Of a DNA stretch of 64,000 nt, positions 16,484-25,731 are shown piece by piece (within the stretch, counting starts at the first letter, position 1; every line of letters begins with the position of its first letter). Where the stretch lies: the NCBI RefSeq assembly GCF_015355785.1, contig NZ_JADKYW010000006.1, positions 758,860-822,859 of the forward strand, in the 5' to 3' direction. The position numbers were made by a program, and so were the translations under genes. The DNA comes from Arthrobacter gandavensis (GTDB lineage Bacteria > Actinomycetota > Actinomycetes > Actinomycetales > Micrococcaceae). The notes under the pieces are model-generated. The model was given only the letters and a program-made list of their open reading frames with translations, ran no database searches and was not told the origin of the DNA.

Positions 16484-17371
16484 CTACGCGGCGGCGACCC
16501 GGATCCGATTGCGCCAGGGGTCCTCGAAGCGCAGCTCGGCACCGGTATGGTGGCTGGCGATGCCAGCGGACTTAAGCCGGTCAGCCAGGGCTCCTACCTC
16601 CTCCTGTCCGGGAACACTGATCAGCACTTCGCCCAGCCCCAGGGTGTCGCGGCGGGGACCTGCTCCACGGCTGTTCCAGACGTTCATGGCCATGTGGTGG
16701 TGGTATCCGCCCGCTGATACGAACAGGGCCTGACCGTGGAAATCTGCTGTCCGTTCAAAGCCGAGGGTGTCCACGTAGAACGCTGCCGCCGTCGCGGTGT
16801 CACCCACCTGCAGGTGCACGTGCCCGACGCCGGCTCCTGCCGCTGCTGTGCGCGCCATGGCATCCTCGCGGAGGTGGGTGCGGAAGTACTGCTGCGGCGG
16901 CAGTGCCAGCGAGGCCATGCGGACTGTCCGGCCCTGCGGCGTGTCATCCCAGGCCCAGTCTTCGCGGGGCCGGTCCCAGTAGAGCTCGATGCCATTGCCT
17001 TCGGGGTCGGTGAAGTAGAACGCTTCGCTGACCAGGTGATCGGCACTGCCTACGTAGGCGGACGGGTCAAACCGTGCGGCCAAGGCTACGGTCGCAGCGA
17101 GGTCTGCCTGCGTATCGAAGAGGATGGCCGTGTGAAACAGGCCGGCCTCGCCGCGGGAAGGAACCTGCAGTCCGGCTGCCGGTGCCAGATGCACCAGGGG
17201 GACCGCGCCGCGGCCGAGGTAGAGGCCGCCGTCGGCTTCGGCTACGGTTTCCAGGCCCAGCGCCTTCCGGTAGTAGGTGGAGACCTTCTCCATATCCCCC
17301 ACCTTGAGCATGACGGTTCCCATGGCAAGGTTCGCGGGCAGCAGGTCCTGGGTACTTACTTCAAGGTTCAT
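16484..17371 (-). CDS. VOC-superfamily protein with two glyoxalase/dioxygenase domains
   Basis: A 295-residue protein with two vicinal-oxygen-chelate modules (about 14-130 and 165-292). This layout fits the CatE-like catechol 2,3-dioxygenase group. Visible features are the first-module segments [15 protein letters not shown] and [16 protein letters not shown], and in the second module [11 protein letters not shown], a [11 protein letters not shown]is cluster and a LRFEDPWRN end. These supply plausible His/Glu metal ligands, but the substrate is unknown. I start at ATG 17371, seven bases after TAATGT, a leaderless-type start. Confidence 0.8.
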   Translation of the reverse strand: MNLEVSTQDLLPANLAMGTVMLKVGDMEKVSTYYRKALGLETVAEADGGLYLGRGAVPLVHLAPAAGLQVPSRGEAGLFHTAILFDTQADLAATVALAARFDPSAYVGSADHLVSEAFYFTDPEGNGIELYWDRPREDWAWDDTPQGRTVRMASLALPPQQYFRTHLREDAMARTAAAGAGVGHVHLQVGDTATAAAFYVDTLGFERTADFHGQALFVSAGGYHHHMAMNVWNSRGAGPRRDTLGLGEVLISVPGQEEVGALADRLKSAGIASHHTGAELRFEDPWRNRIRVAAA

Positions 17372-17397
17372 GTATCTCACATTACTTGAAGCTTCAG

Positions 17398-17919
17398 CTA
17401 ATTGCCAGTTGTGCCGCCATCGGCGTGCGGCACCGTCAGCTCGATGCGCCTGGCTACGCGTTCTCCAATCCGGTCCAGTCCAAGGTCCGCCTCGTGCTTC
17501 CGGACCTGTGCCAGCTCTCCGGACGGTTCGACGACGGCGAAACCGCAGCTGCGGTAGAAAGGCGCGTTGAACGGTATCCGGGCAAACGTGCACAGTGTCA
17601 GGGCCTCCCGTGACCACTCAATGGCAGCTGCCACCAGGGCCCGTCCGAGCCCGGCCTGGGCGGCAGCGGGATGGACGGACAGCTGCTCCAGGTGGGCACA
17701 ACCTCCCACCTCCTCCACCCGGACAAAGGCAACCGGCGGCTGCCCGGAGACCAGCACCTTTCGGGCCGCGGCCAGCTCCCGGGGTCCGGCTGGGTCCGGC
17801 AGGGCCCCGACGAGGTCGCCGCGGATTTCGGGCCGGCCACAAAGCAGGGTGTCCGACGCCGCTTCCACCTGCGGCAGGAGAACCAGGTCCGCTGCCGTGG
17901 CGGTCCGAATCTCAGGCAT
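17398..17919 (-). CDS. GNAT-family N-acetyltransferase
   Basis: A 173-residue acetyltransferase-fold protein: EIRTATAADLVLLPQVE opening, a core strand HLEQLSVHPAAAQAGLGRA containing the acetyl-CoA loop (QAGLGRAL in place of the more usual R-x-x-G-x-G/A), then the FYRSCGFAVVEP C-terminal motif. Substrate unknown. The start ATG 17919 overlaps the end of the upstream hydrolase-fold gene by eight bases, so the two are probably co-translated. Confidence 0.78.
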   Translation of the reverse strand: MPEIRTATAADLVLLPQVEAASDTLLCGRPEIRGDLVGALPDPAGPRELAAARKVLVSGQPPVAFVRVEEVGGCAHLEQLSVHPAAAQAGLGRALVAAAIEWSREALTLCTFARIPFNAPFYRSCGFAVVEPSGELAQVRKHEADLGLDRIGERVARRIELTVPHADGGTTGN

Positions 17920-18628
17920 GTCCGGCGGCCGCTGCAGCTTTCCCGGTCCGGGCAAGGAATTCATTGATTGCCCCCTGTCCTGCCGGGGTGTCCTGTGGAC
18001 GGTGGTTGCCGCCTACCGGGCGGTGTTCGGCGCCGGTGGAAGCAAGGAAAGCCGCGACTTCTTCGTAAAGCGGTTCCCACTCCCCGGTCAGCACCAGGGT
18101 GGGAACACCGGGAACAATGTCCAGCGGAGCATCCCACGGCGGGGACTGCAGGCGCTGGCGTCCGGCGGCATGGGGATCATTGCCGGGGTCGGGCGCGGAT
18201 TCAGCAGAGACGACCAGCCGGGTGTACTCCCGGCGGTATTCGTCGTCGGTTAGATGTACTGCAGCCCGGAAGAGCGGGTCCAGCAGGGCCCGGCGGGCGG
18301 CCGTTGCCGGAAGCTCGCGCGTGAGGGAGAAAACCGCAGGCTCGCAAAGGGTCAGGGAATGGACCCGGGCGGGGTCGCTGACCGCCGCCATCATCGCGGA
18401 CACTGCGCCTTCGGCGTGGGCCACCACGTGCCCGCCGCTGCCGAGTGCCGAGAGGATGGCCGCAGTGTCCGCGGCGTGGTCCGTCGGGGACGGCGGAACC
18501 TGGAGTCCGTACCCGGCGCGGCGGAGGAAGAGGCAGTCCCAGCTGCGGGCCAGGGCATGCTGGCCAGGCCAGGCCGCGGCACCGAACCGGCCCGCACCGT
18601 GGACAAAGACAATCCGTTGCTGAGCCAT
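17912..18628 (-). CDS. Alpha/beta-hydrolase-fold protein lacking the nucleophile serine
   Basis: A 238-residue protein with alpha/beta-hydrolase layout: FVHGAGR oxyanion segment near residue 10, nucleophile-elbow position at 70-74, LVLTGEWEPL near the acid, and GNHRPQDT with the likely histidine. The elbow, normally G-x-S-x-G, reads A-H-A-E-G, so the serine is replaced by Ala72 (codon GCC, checked). This should abolish classical hydrolase chemistry; the protein may bind a ligand or have a different mechanism. ATG 18628 follows TAGGCT by six bases, a leaderless-type start. It overlaps the downstream GNAT gene. Confidence 0.78.
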   Translation of the reverse strand: MAQQRIVFVHGAGRFGAAAWPGQHALARSWDCLFLRRAGYGLQVPPSPTDHAADTAAILSALGSGGHVVAHAEGAVSAMMAAVSDPARVHSLTLCEPAVFSLTRELPATAARRALLDPLFRAAVHLTDDEYRREYTRLVVSAESAPDPGNDPHAAGRQRLQSPPWDAPLDIVPGVPTLVLTGEWEPLYEEVAAFLASTGAEHRPVGGNHRPQDTPAGQGAINEFLARTGKAAAAAGHA

Positions 18629-18666
18629 TCAACCAGCCTATCCCCCGCTACCCCCGGGAATGCGTA

Positions 18667-18696
18667 CGGCCGGCCCGGGGAAACCCGGACCGGCCG
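18667..18696 (-). terminator. GC-rich hairpin after ffh
   Basis: 13-bp stem (18667-18679 with 18684-18696, one G-T pair) and a GAAA/TTTC loop, just after the ffh stop on the minus strand. There is no T-run, so it is a U-less actinobacterial-type terminator. Confidence 0.7.
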
Positions 18697-18714
18697 CAGG
18701 CTGGTGTCTATCGG

Positions 18715-20298
18715 TTACTTGCCGAGGAACTTCTCGAAGCCCTTGGGAAGGTTCAGCGAGGAGGGATCAAAGTCCCCTCCCTGCTGTCCGAAGGCCGAAC
18801 CGGTGGGCAGTGCCTTTGCCGCACCCGCACGCCGTGCCTCGGCCTCGGCGCGCTCCTGCGCAGCCTTTGCCGGGTTGCCGGAGCGGGCTTTCTTCTTGCC
18901 CTTGGCAGCCTGCTGCTTCTTGCGCGAGCCGCCAAAGCCGCCCGGGCCGGCCATTCCGGGCATGCCCGGGATGCCGCCGCCGGCTGCCATTTTCTTCATC
19001 ATCTTCTGTGCCTGGGTGAAGCGCTCCAGCAGGGCATTCACCTCGGAAACGTGGACGCCGGAGCCGCGGGCAATGCGCGCACGGCGGGAGCCGTTGATGA
19101 TCTTCGGGGCTACCCGCTCGTGCGGGGTCATGGAGCGGACCATCGCCTCGACGCGGTCGATTTCACGCTCGTCGAAGTTCTCCAGCTGCTCGCGCATGCC
19201 GGCGGCGCCGGGCATCATCATCAGCATCTTCTTCATGGAGCCCATGTTGCGCAGCTGCTGCATCTGGGCCAGGAAGTCTTCAAAGGTGAAGTCTTCCTGG
19301 TCGACGAACTTCTTGGCCATGCGGGCCGCTTCGTCCTTGTCCCAGGACTTTTCCGCCTGCTCAATGAGCGTGAGGATGTCGCCCATGTCCAGGATGCGGC
19401 TGGCCATGCGGTCCGGGTGGAAGACTTCGAAGTCCTTCAGTCCCTCACCGGTGGAGGCGAACATGACCGGCTTGCCGGTCACCGAGGCGACGGACAGCGC
19501 GGCGCCGCCGCGGGCATCGCCGTCGAGCTTGGTGAGCACCACACCGGTGAAGTTCACGCCTTCGTTGAAGGCCTGCGCCGTTGCGACGGCGTCCTGGCCA
19601 ATCATGGCGTCGATGACGAAGAGGACTTCATCCGGGGTGACGGCCGCGCGGATATCCGCGGCCTGCTGCATCAGTTCCGCGTCCACGCCCAGGCGGCCGG
19701 CGGTGTCCACGATGACGATGTCATGGAGTTTGGTGCGTGCTTCTTCAACGCCCTGGCGTGCGACGGCGACCGGGTCGCCGGTGGCTGCCTCGAACTCGGA
19801 ACTGACGCCGGGGTGCGGAGCGTAAACCGGCACACCGGCACGTTCGCCGTTGACCTGGAGCTGCTTAACCGCGTTCGGACGCTGGAGGTCCGCGGCGACC
19901 AGCAGGGGACTGTGGCCCTGGTCCTTGAGGTAGCGGGAGAGCTTGCCGGCCAGCGTGGTCTTACCGGCACCCTGGAGGCCCGCGAGCATGATGACCGTGG
20001 GCGGGTTCTTGGCCAGGTTCAAGCGGCGGGTCTGGCCGCCCAGGATCCCCACGAGTTCCTCGTTGACGATCTTGACGACCTGCTGGCCCGGATTCAGGGC
20101 CTGGGAGACCTCGGAACCGAGCGCGCGTTCCTTAACGGAAGCGGTGAAGGCGCGAACCACGGGAACGGCGACGTCCGCATCGAGCAGTGCACGCCGGATT
20201 TCCCGCACTGTGGCATCGACGTCGGCTTCGCTCAGACGTCCCTTGCCACGCAGGTTCTTGAACGTGGAAGTCAACCGGTCAGACAGTGAATTGAACAC
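18715..20298 (-). CDS. ffh: Signal recognition particle protein Ffh
   Basis: GTPase that binds signal sequences and delivers ribosomes to FtsY at the membrane. The 527-residue protein has the N domain, the G domain with GLQGAGKTT, DTAGRLGVD, TKLDGDARGG, and the M domain with Met-rich MGSMKKMLMMM and the SRP-RNA-binding SRRARIARGSG. A Gly/Met and Lys/Ala-rich tail follows. I start at GTG 20298 (VFNSLSDRLTSTF). Only a weak AAAGAAG ribosome-binding site is present. Its receptor ftsY lies 2 kb away on the same strand. Confidence 0.95.
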   Translation of the reverse strand: MFNSLSDRLTSTFKNLRGKGRLSEADVDATVREIRRALLDADVAVPVVRAFTASVKERALGSEVSQALNPGQQVVKIVNEELVGILGGQTRRLNLAKNPPTVIMLAGLQGAGKTTLAGKLSRYLKDQGHSPLLVAADLQRPNAVKQLQVNGERAGVPVYAPHPGVSSEFEAATGDPVAVARQGVEEARTKLHDIVIVDTAGRLGVDAELMQQAADIRAAVTPDEVLFVIDAMIGQDAVATAQAFNEGVNFTGVVLTKLDGDARGGAALSVASVTGKPVMFASTGEGLKDFEVFHPDRMASRILDMGDILTLIEQAEKSWDKDEAARMAKKFVDQEDFTFEDFLAQMQQLRNMGSMKKMLMMMPGAAGMREQLENFDEREIDRVEAMVRSMTPHERVAPKIINGSRRARIARGSGVHVSEVNALLERFTQAQKMMKKMAAGGGIPGMPGMAGPGGFGGSRKKQQAAKGKKKARSGNPAKAAQERAEAEARRAGAAKALPTGSAFGQQGGDFDPSSLNLPKGFEKFLGK

Positions 20299-20459
20299 GC
20301 GCTGCGCACTTCTTTCGTCGGGTAGTTCGCCATGTTTGCCAGGCCCAGCTGTTAAGGGTACCAAGCGCAGGTGGTTAATGGCCTCACGGACGCCATGCCG
20401 GCCTCCGCCGCCCGGGCGGGTCCGGAAACGATCCGCAGCACCCGCGGCAGGACGCACGA

Positions 20460-20494
20460 GGCCGCCCGGCCGGATGCTGTCCAGCCGGGCGGCC
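20460..20494 (-). terminator. Hairpin after glnK
   Basis: Perfect 11-bp stem GGCCGCCCGGC (20460-20470) with GCCGGGCGGCC (20484-20494) and a 13-base loop, 36 bases past the glnK stop on the minus strand. No T-run. It probably ends the amtB-glnK transcript. Confidence 0.65.
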
Positions 20495-20529
20495 CTGTTA
20501 GGAGATGCCCTTTGTGCGTGTAGTACCGG

Positions 20530-20868
20530 CTAGAGTGCCGAATCGCCCCGCTCGCCCGTCCGGACGCGCAGTGCCTCCTCCACATTGGTCACCCACACCT
20601 TGCCGTCACCGGCGCGGCCGGTGTTGGCGGTGGAGACCAGCACGTCAACGATGTCGCTGACCCATTCGTTTGCGGCCAGGACTTCCACCCTCAGCTTCGG
20701 CAGCAGGTCAACCGTGTATTCGGCGCCCCGGTAGACCTCGGTGTGCCCGCGCTGGCGGCCGTAGCCGCTGGCCTGGCTGACGGTCAGCCCCTGGACTCCA
20801 TAGCTCTCCAGGGCGCCGCGGATGGAGTCGAACTTTTCCGGCCGGACAATTGCGGTTACGAGTTTCAT
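20530..20868 (-). CDS. glnK: PII nitrogen-regulatory protein GlnK/GlnB
   Basis: A 112-residue PII signal protein that senses 2-oxoglutarate and ATP/ADP and plugs the ammonium channel. It has MKLVTAIVRPEKFDSIR, the T-loop with modifiable Tyr51 in YRGAEYTVD, and the GDGKVWVTNVEEALRVRTGE C-signature. In actinobacteria this tyrosine is typically adenylylated. It overlaps amtB by four bases (ATGA) and shares its upstream nitrogen-control box. Confidence 0.95.
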   Translation of the reverse strand: MKLVTAIVRPEKFDSIRGALESYGVQGLTVSQASGYGRQRGHTEVYRGAEYTVDLLPKLRVEVLAANEWVSDIVDVLVSTANTGRAGDGKVWVTNVEEALRVRTGERGDSAL

Positions 20869-22160
20869 GAGTTGACGCTCTCCTTCACGGGGACGGTGGT
20901 GTGCTCGGCTGCCGGGCGGAAGGAACCGCCGACGCCGATGCCGCCCAGTTCGTAGGCGGTCTCAGCGTGCTCGCTGAGGTCCACGCCGTTGATTTCCTGC
21001 TCCTCGGTGACCCGGAAGCCCATGGTCTTGTGAATAGCCAGGCCGATGATGAGGGTCATGACGGCGGAGAAGACAACCGCGACCACGGTCGCCACGATCT
21101 GCGCACCGAGCTGCGCGAAACCGCCGCCGTAGAGGAGGCCGCCGCCTTCGCCGTCGACGGGCAGGGCAATGAAGCCCAGGGCCACGGTGCCAACCAGGCC
21201 TGCCACCAGGTGGACGCCGACGACGTCAAGCGAATCGTCGTAGCCGAGCTTGTACTTCAGTCCCACGGCCAGGGCGGCCAGGATGCCGGAGACCAGGCCG
21301 AGCCCGAGTGCGCCGAGCGGGGAAACGCTGGCGCAGGCCGGGGTGATGGCAACGAGGCCGGCGACGATGCCCGAGGCTGCGCCGAGGGACGTGGGGCGGC
21401 CGTCGCGGACACGCTCGGTAATCAGCCAGCCAACCATCGCGGCTGCGGGAGCGGCGAGGGTGTTGACCCAGATCAGGCCTGCTTCCTCGGCGGTGCCGGC
21501 GGCGCCTCCGTTGAAACCGAACCAGCCGAACCAGAGCATTGCGGCGCCGAGCATGACGAACGGGATGTTGTGCGGGCGGTGGCTCGGGTCGGAGCCGAAG
21601 CCGCGGCGCTTGCCGATGATCAGCGCGAGGACCAGGGCGGCTACGCCGGCGTTGATGTGGACTACGGTGCCGCCGGCGAAGTCGATGGCCTCACCCACGA
21701 CGGAGCCGATCGCCCCTTCTTCGCCAAGCAGGCCCCCGCCCCAGACCATGAAGGCCAGGGGGCAGTAGACCAGGGTCACCCACACGGGAACGAACACGGC
21801 CCAGGCTCCGAACTTGGCGCGGTCTGCGATCGCACCGCTGATCAGTGCCACCGTGATGATCGCGAACGTTGCGCCGAAGCCGGCGCCGATCATGTCCTCG
21901 GTGCCGATCAGGTCTTCCAGCGCGAATGACGCGAACGGGTTCCCGAAGAGCCCGGCAATGCCGTCGCCGCCGCTCATGGAGAAGCCCCAGAGGACCCAGA
22001 CCACGCCGACGAGTCCAATGGAAACGAAGCTCATCATCATCATGTTCAGGGCTGCCTTCGCCCTGGTCATGCCACCGTAAAAGAATGCCAAACCGGGTGT
22101 CATGAGCAGCACGAGTGCCGCCGATACCATCACCCAGACGTGACCTGCGGTCAGATCCAT
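20865..22160 (-). CDS. amtB: Ammonium transporter AmtB
   Basis: A 431-residue ammonium channel with about 11 transmembrane helices. Diagnostic segments are TPGLAFFYGGMTRAKAALN, GGTVVHINAGVAAL and a C-terminal GFRVTEEQEINGVDLSEHAE. The ATG at 22160 has AAGGA eight bases upstream and is preferred over the ATG two codons earlier, which is too close. It forms an operon with glnK. A GlnR-like box lies about 115 bases upstream, so nitrogen-limitation control is likely. Confidence 0.96.
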   Translation of the reverse strand: MDLTAGHVWVMVSAALVLLMTPGLAFFYGGMTRAKAALNMMMMSFVSIGLVGVVWVLWGFSMSGGDGIAGLFGNPFASFALEDLIGTEDMIGAGFGATFAIITVALISGAIADRAKFGAWAVFVPVWVTLVYCPLAFMVWGGGLLGEEGAIGSVVGEAIDFAGGTVVHINAGVAALVLALIIGKRRGFGSDPSHRPHNIPFVMLGAAMLWFGWFGFNGGAAGTAEEAGLIWVNTLAAPAAAMVGWLITERVRDGRPTSLGAASGIVAGLVAITPACASVSPLGALGLGLVSGILAALAVGLKYKLGYDDSLDVVGVHLVAGLVGTVALGFIALPVDGEGGGLLYGGGFAQLGAQIVATVVAVVFSAVMTLIIGLAIHKTMGFRVTEEQEINGVDLSEHAETAYELGGIGVGGSFRPAAEHTTVPVKESVNS

Positions 22161-22275
22161 CTCCATGTCCTTCCACGCTTTGCGGGCATCTCCCGCGCTA
22201 GGAAGAACATTGCCGGGGCGAAGTTTCGTTATTCAGCCGGTGGTATTGCCGGTACATTACAAACTTCCGCGCCGG

Positions 22276-22313
22276 GTAAAAGTGCGGTGTCCGGAGTGTT
22301 TCGGGAACGTTAC
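22276..22313 (-). promoter_or_regulatory. GlnR-type nitrogen-control box upstream of amtB
   Basis: On the minus strand, reading towards amtB: GTAAC-n6-GAAAC-n6-GACAC-n6-TTTAC. Four 5-base half-sites with exact 6-base spacing fit the actinobacterial GlnR pattern gTnAC-n6-GaAAC repeated; the first pair is a full match, the second weaker. The location upstream of amtB-glnK fits the known regulon. Confidence 0.6.
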
Positions 22314-22384
22314 CTGCCCCAGTGAACCCGCCGTGAGTGTTGCCGAGGGGCTTGCCGGGACACGGCTACATCGAGTCGGCCAAA

Positions 22385-22430
22385 CGCAAGAGGGCTCCCG
22401 CACCGGTATCGGTGCGGGAGCCCTCTTGCG
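22385..22430 (-). terminator. Intrinsic terminator after ftsY
   Basis: A perfect 20-bp stem (22385-22404 with 22411-22430) and a 6-base loop follow the ftsY stop on the minus strand, with TTT next. Very strong terminator separating ftsY from amtB. Confidence 0.92.
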
Positions 22431-22442
22431 TTCAGCGGGGAA

Positions 22443-23657
22443 CTAGGACAGCAGCGCGTCCACGAAGCCTTCGGCGTCGAACGGCGCGAGGTCATCCGGG
22501 CCTTCACCGAGTCCCACCAGCTTCACCGGCACACCCAGGGTGCGCTGGATGGCGACGACGATTCCGCCCTTGGCGGTGCCGTCCAGTTTGGTGAGCACAA
22601 TGCCGGTAATGTTCACGACCTCCGCGAAGACCTTCGCCTGGGTCAGGCCGTTCTGTCCGGTTGTGGCATCCAGGACCAGCAGCACCTCGTCAACTTCGGC
22701 CTGCTTCTCCACCACGCGCTTGACCTTGCCAAGCTCGTCCATCAAGCCAACCTTGTTCTGCAGGCGGCCCGCGGTGTCGATGAGCACCGTATCCACTTCA
22801 CCGTCAATGCCGGCCTTCACGGCTTCGAACGCGACCGACGCCGGGTCCGCGCCGTCGACGTCGGAGCGCACCGTGGGCACGCCAACCCGCTGGCCCCACG
22901 TGGCGAGCTGCTCGGCGGCGGCGGCACGGAAGGTGTCTGCCGCACCGAGCAGGACGTCCTTGTCCTCGGCAACCAGCACGCGGGCGAGCTTGCCGACGGT
23001 TGTGGTCTTGCCGACGCCGTTGACGCCGACAACCATGACGACCGCAGGCTTGTCTGCGTGCCGGTCGACGGCCAGGGAGCGGTCCATGGACGGATCCACG
23101 AGCTTGATCAGTTCCTCCCGCAGCATGGCGTGGACTTCCTGGGGATCGCGGCTGCCGGAGATCCGGACCCGCTCGCGCAGGGCGTCAACCAGTTCGGTGG
23201 TCGGTTCGGTGCCGAGGTCCGCCAGCAGCAGGGTTTCCTCTATCTCGTCCCAGACGTCTTCGTCGATCTTGTCGCTTGAAAGCAGCGCGAGCAGCGCCTT
23301 GCCCAGGGCGTTGTTGGACTTTGCCAGCCGGGCACGCAGCCGGGCCAGGCGGCCCTGGACCGGTTCGGGTGTCTCCAGGGAGGGCGCCTGGGACTCCGCA
23401 GGGGCTTCTTCAAGGTCCCTCAGGTCGTCCGGGACGGTGACCCCTGGCTCTGCTTCCGGCGCGGCAGTTCCGGGACGGTCCAGGACGGAGGTGGAACCGC
23501 TGCCGCCCGGCAGGTCGTCCGCGTCACGCTTCGTGGGGTACATGCCCTTGGGTGTGCGGCGCGTGCGGACCAGCAGGGCCGCCAGCGAACCGACAACGGC
23601 CAGACCAATGACCACATAGATCACAATTGAAAGAGTCTCATTCACGCTGTCCAGCAT
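22443..23657 (-). CDS. ftsY: Signal recognition particle receptor FtsY
   Basis: GTPase receptor for the SRP at the membrane. The 404-residue protein has an N-terminal transmembrane anchor (about 9-28, SIVIYVVIGLAVVGSLAALL), an acidic/proline-rich linker, and the NG domain with GVNGVGKTTT, DTAGRLQNK, TKLDGTAKGG and a GEGPDDLAPFD end. ATG 23657 and GTG 23645 are both plausible starts; neither has a clear ribosome-binding site. The membrane anchor rather than an amphipathic A domain is the usual actinobacterial form. Confidence 0.94.
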   Translation of the reverse strand: MLDSVNETLSIVIYVVIGLAVVGSLAALLVRTRRTPKGMYPTKRDADDLPGGSGSTSVLDRPGTAAPEAEPGVTVPDDLRDLEEAPAESQAPSLETPEPVQGRLARLRARLAKSNNALGKALLALLSSDKIDEDVWDEIEETLLLADLGTEPTTELVDALRERVRISGSRDPQEVHAMLREELIKLVDPSMDRSLAVDRHADKPAVVMVVGVNGVGKTTTVGKLARVLVAEDKDVLLGAADTFRAAAAEQLATWGQRVGVPTVRSDVDGADPASVAFEAVKAGIDGEVDTVLIDTAGRLQNKVGLMDELGKVKRVVEKQAEVDEVLLVLDATTGQNGLTQAKVFAEVVNITGIVLTKLDGTAKGGIVVAIQRTLGVPVKLVGLGEGPDDLAPFDAEGFVDALLS

Positions 23658-23754
23658 GTCACACGGCGCCGCCGGCGGGCACCCGCCGGACAGTGCAGGC
23701 GGACCAGCGGCACCGCACCTGAACTCCCGGGAAGTCTGCAAGAATCAAGGAATC

Positions 23755-24993
23755 ATGGCCAGTTCACCCCGGATCGCGATCCCCCGCGAAATCAAAGTCC
23801 TCATTGCGGCAGCCTTCCTCATCGCCCTCGGCTTTGGTCTGGTGGCACCGGTACTCCCGCAGTTCGCACAGAGCTTCAACGTAGGCGTTGCAGCCTCCTC
23901 GGTGGTGGTGAGCGCCTTCGCCTTCACCCGGTTGATCTTCGCGCCCGCGGGCGGTGCGCTGCTCGAAAAACTCGGCGAGCGCCCGGTGTACGTCATGGGG
24001 CTGCTCATCGTGGCTCTGTCCACCGCAGCCTGTGCTTTTGCCGGAAACTACTGGCAGCTGCTGATCTTCCGCGGCCTGGGCGGCATCGGATCCACCATGT
24101 TCACGATTTCCGCCATGGCCCTGATCATCAGGCTTGCTCCTCCCGCGATCCGCGGTCGGATCTCCGGCGCCTATGCTTCCTCGTTCCTGCTAGGCAACAT
24201 CGGCGGTCCGCTGCTCGGCGGCCTGCTGGCCGGCTTTGGCCTGCGTGTCCCCTTCCTGGTGTACGCAGCAGCACTGCTGGTGGCCGCCGTCGTCGTCGCC
24301 TATCTGCTGCGCGAGGCCCGCGGCAGTGCCGGTCCGAAGGAGAAACCGGCCGAGCGGGTACACCTGACCGTCCGGGAAGCCCTTTCGGACTCCGCCTACC
24401 GTGCAGCAATGGTTTCATCGTTCGCCAACGGCTGGTCATCCTTCGGCGTACGCAACTCACTGCTGCCGCTCTTCGCTGCTGCTGTACTGTCCGCGGGTCC
24501 CGAAATTGCCGGCATCTCCCTCACGGCGTTCGCTGCCGGAACGGCCCTGGCCCTGACCTTCTCTGGAAAGCTGGCCGACTCCTGGGGTCGCAAGCCCCTG
24601 GTCATCACCGGCCTGGCCATAAACGGAGCCGCTACCGCAGCGATCGGTTTCTCCGGGTCCGTAGCGGCGTTCCTGGTGGTCTCGGCAATAGCCGGAATGG
24701 GCACGGGCCTGCTCAATCCTGCCCAGCAGGCCGCGGTGGCCGACGTCGTAGGTTCCGAACGCAGCGGAGGCAAGGTCCTCGCTGCGTTCCAGATGTCCGC
24801 GGACACCGGAGCGATCATAGGCCCCATCCTGGCCGGCGTGCTGGCGGACACCCTGGGCTACACCTGGGCGTTCGCGGTGACGGGTGGGACGGCGCTTCTC
24901 GCCCTGCTGGTCTGGCTCGCCGCCCGGGAAACGCTGGCTCCGGAGCAGCGCACCGCCAGGCTGCCCCTGAACCGCACTACCATCGAGGAATGA
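23755..24993 (+). CDS. MFS transporter
   Basis: A 412-residue major facilitator with 12 predicted transmembrane helices. The loop 2-3 motif (GGALLEKLGERPVY) and its second-half repeat (SGKLADSWGRKPLV) are clear, and the 12-helix drug/H+ antiporter-like layout fits an exporter. Substrate is unknown. ATG 23755 has AAGGA four bases upstream. It overlaps the following glutamine amidotransferase gene by four bases, suggesting a shared transcript. Confidence 0.85.
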   Translation: MASSPRIAIPREIKVLIAAAFLIALGFGLVAPVLPQFAQSFNVGVAASSVVVSAFAFTRLIFAPAGGALLEKLGERPVYVMGLLIVALSTAACAFAGNYWQLLIFRGLGGIGSTMFTISAMALIIRLAPPAIRGRISGAYASSFLLGNIGGPLLGGLLAGFGLRVPFLVYAAALLVAAVVVAYLLREARGSAGPKEKPAERVHLTVREALSDSAYRAAMVSSFANGWSSFGVRNSLLPLFAAAVLSAGPEIAGISLTAFAAGTALALTFSGKLADSWGRKPLVITGLAINGAATAAIGFSGSVAAFLVVSAIAGMGTGLLNPAQQAAVADVVGSERSGGKVLAAFQMSADTGAIIGPILAGVLADTLGYTWAFAVTGGTALLALLVWLAARETLAPEQRTARLPLNRTTIEE

Positions 24994-25721
24994 AGCCCTT
25001 CCTGCTCCTGGCCACCCGCGCCGAAGACAGCGCTGCCGAGGAGGAGTACCAGTCCTATCTGGACTTCGGGGGCCTCGCCCCGCACCAGCTGCACCGGGTC
25101 CGGATGGAAGCCGCTCCCCTGCCCACGATCGACCTGTCCCGGTACAGCGGGATCATCGTCGGCGGCAGCCCGTTCAACTCGTCGGACGCCGAAGAGGGCA
25201 AGTCCGCGCTGCAGCTGCGGGTTGAAAAGGAACTGTCCGCCCTGCTGGACACCGTGGTCGCGGAGGATTTTCCGTTCCTGGGTGCCTGCTACGGCGTGGG
25301 GACGCTGGGTCGGCACCAGGGCGCCGTCGTCGACCGCACCTACGGTGAGGCGATTGGCGCAGTTCCGGTCACCCTCACCGCCGAGGGACGCCGGGATCCC
25401 CTGCTGGACGGGCTGCCGGACACCTTCGATGCGTTCGTGGGCCACAAGGAAGCGGTCTGCTCCCTACCCCCGCACGCCGTGAACCTGGCCGGTTCACCCA
25501 CCTGCCCGGTTCAGATGTTCCGGGTCCGGCGAAACCTCTACGCCACGCAGTTCCACCCCGAGCTCGACGTCGCCGGCCTGCTGACCCGCATCTCCGTCTA
25601 CCGCAATGCCGGGTACTTCCCGCCCGGGGAAGCCGACTCGGTGATGGACTCGATCCGCCCGGCCCGGGTCACGGCCCCGCCGCTGATCCTGCGGAACTTC
25701 ACCGCCCGCTACGCCCGCTAA
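24990..25721 (+). CDS. Class I glutamine amidotransferase domain protein
   Basis: A 243-residue stand-alone GATase1 protein resembling GMP-synthase-type glutaminases. The triad is visible: Cys100 in FLGACYGVGTL, His189 and Glu191 in ATQFHPE, plus the oxyanion IIVGGSPF. Such proteins hydrolyse glutamine or gamma-glutamyl compounds; no synthetase partner is present here, so a hydrolase role on a gamma-glutamyl substrate is possible. It overlaps the MFS gene (ATGA). Confidence 0.85.
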   Translation: MKPFLLLATRAEDSAAEEEYQSYLDFGGLAPHQLHRVRMEAAPLPTIDLSRYSGIIVGGSPFNSSDAEEGKSALQLRVEKELSALLDTVVAEDFPFLGACYGVGTLGRHQGAVVDRTYGEAIGAVPVTLTAEGRRDPLLDGLPDTFDAFVGHKEAVCSLPPHAVNLAGSPTCPVQMFRVRRNLYATQFHPELDVAGLLTRISVYRNAGYFPPGEADSVMDSIRPARVTAPPLILRNFTARYAR

Positions 25722-25731
25722 CCGGGCTGCG

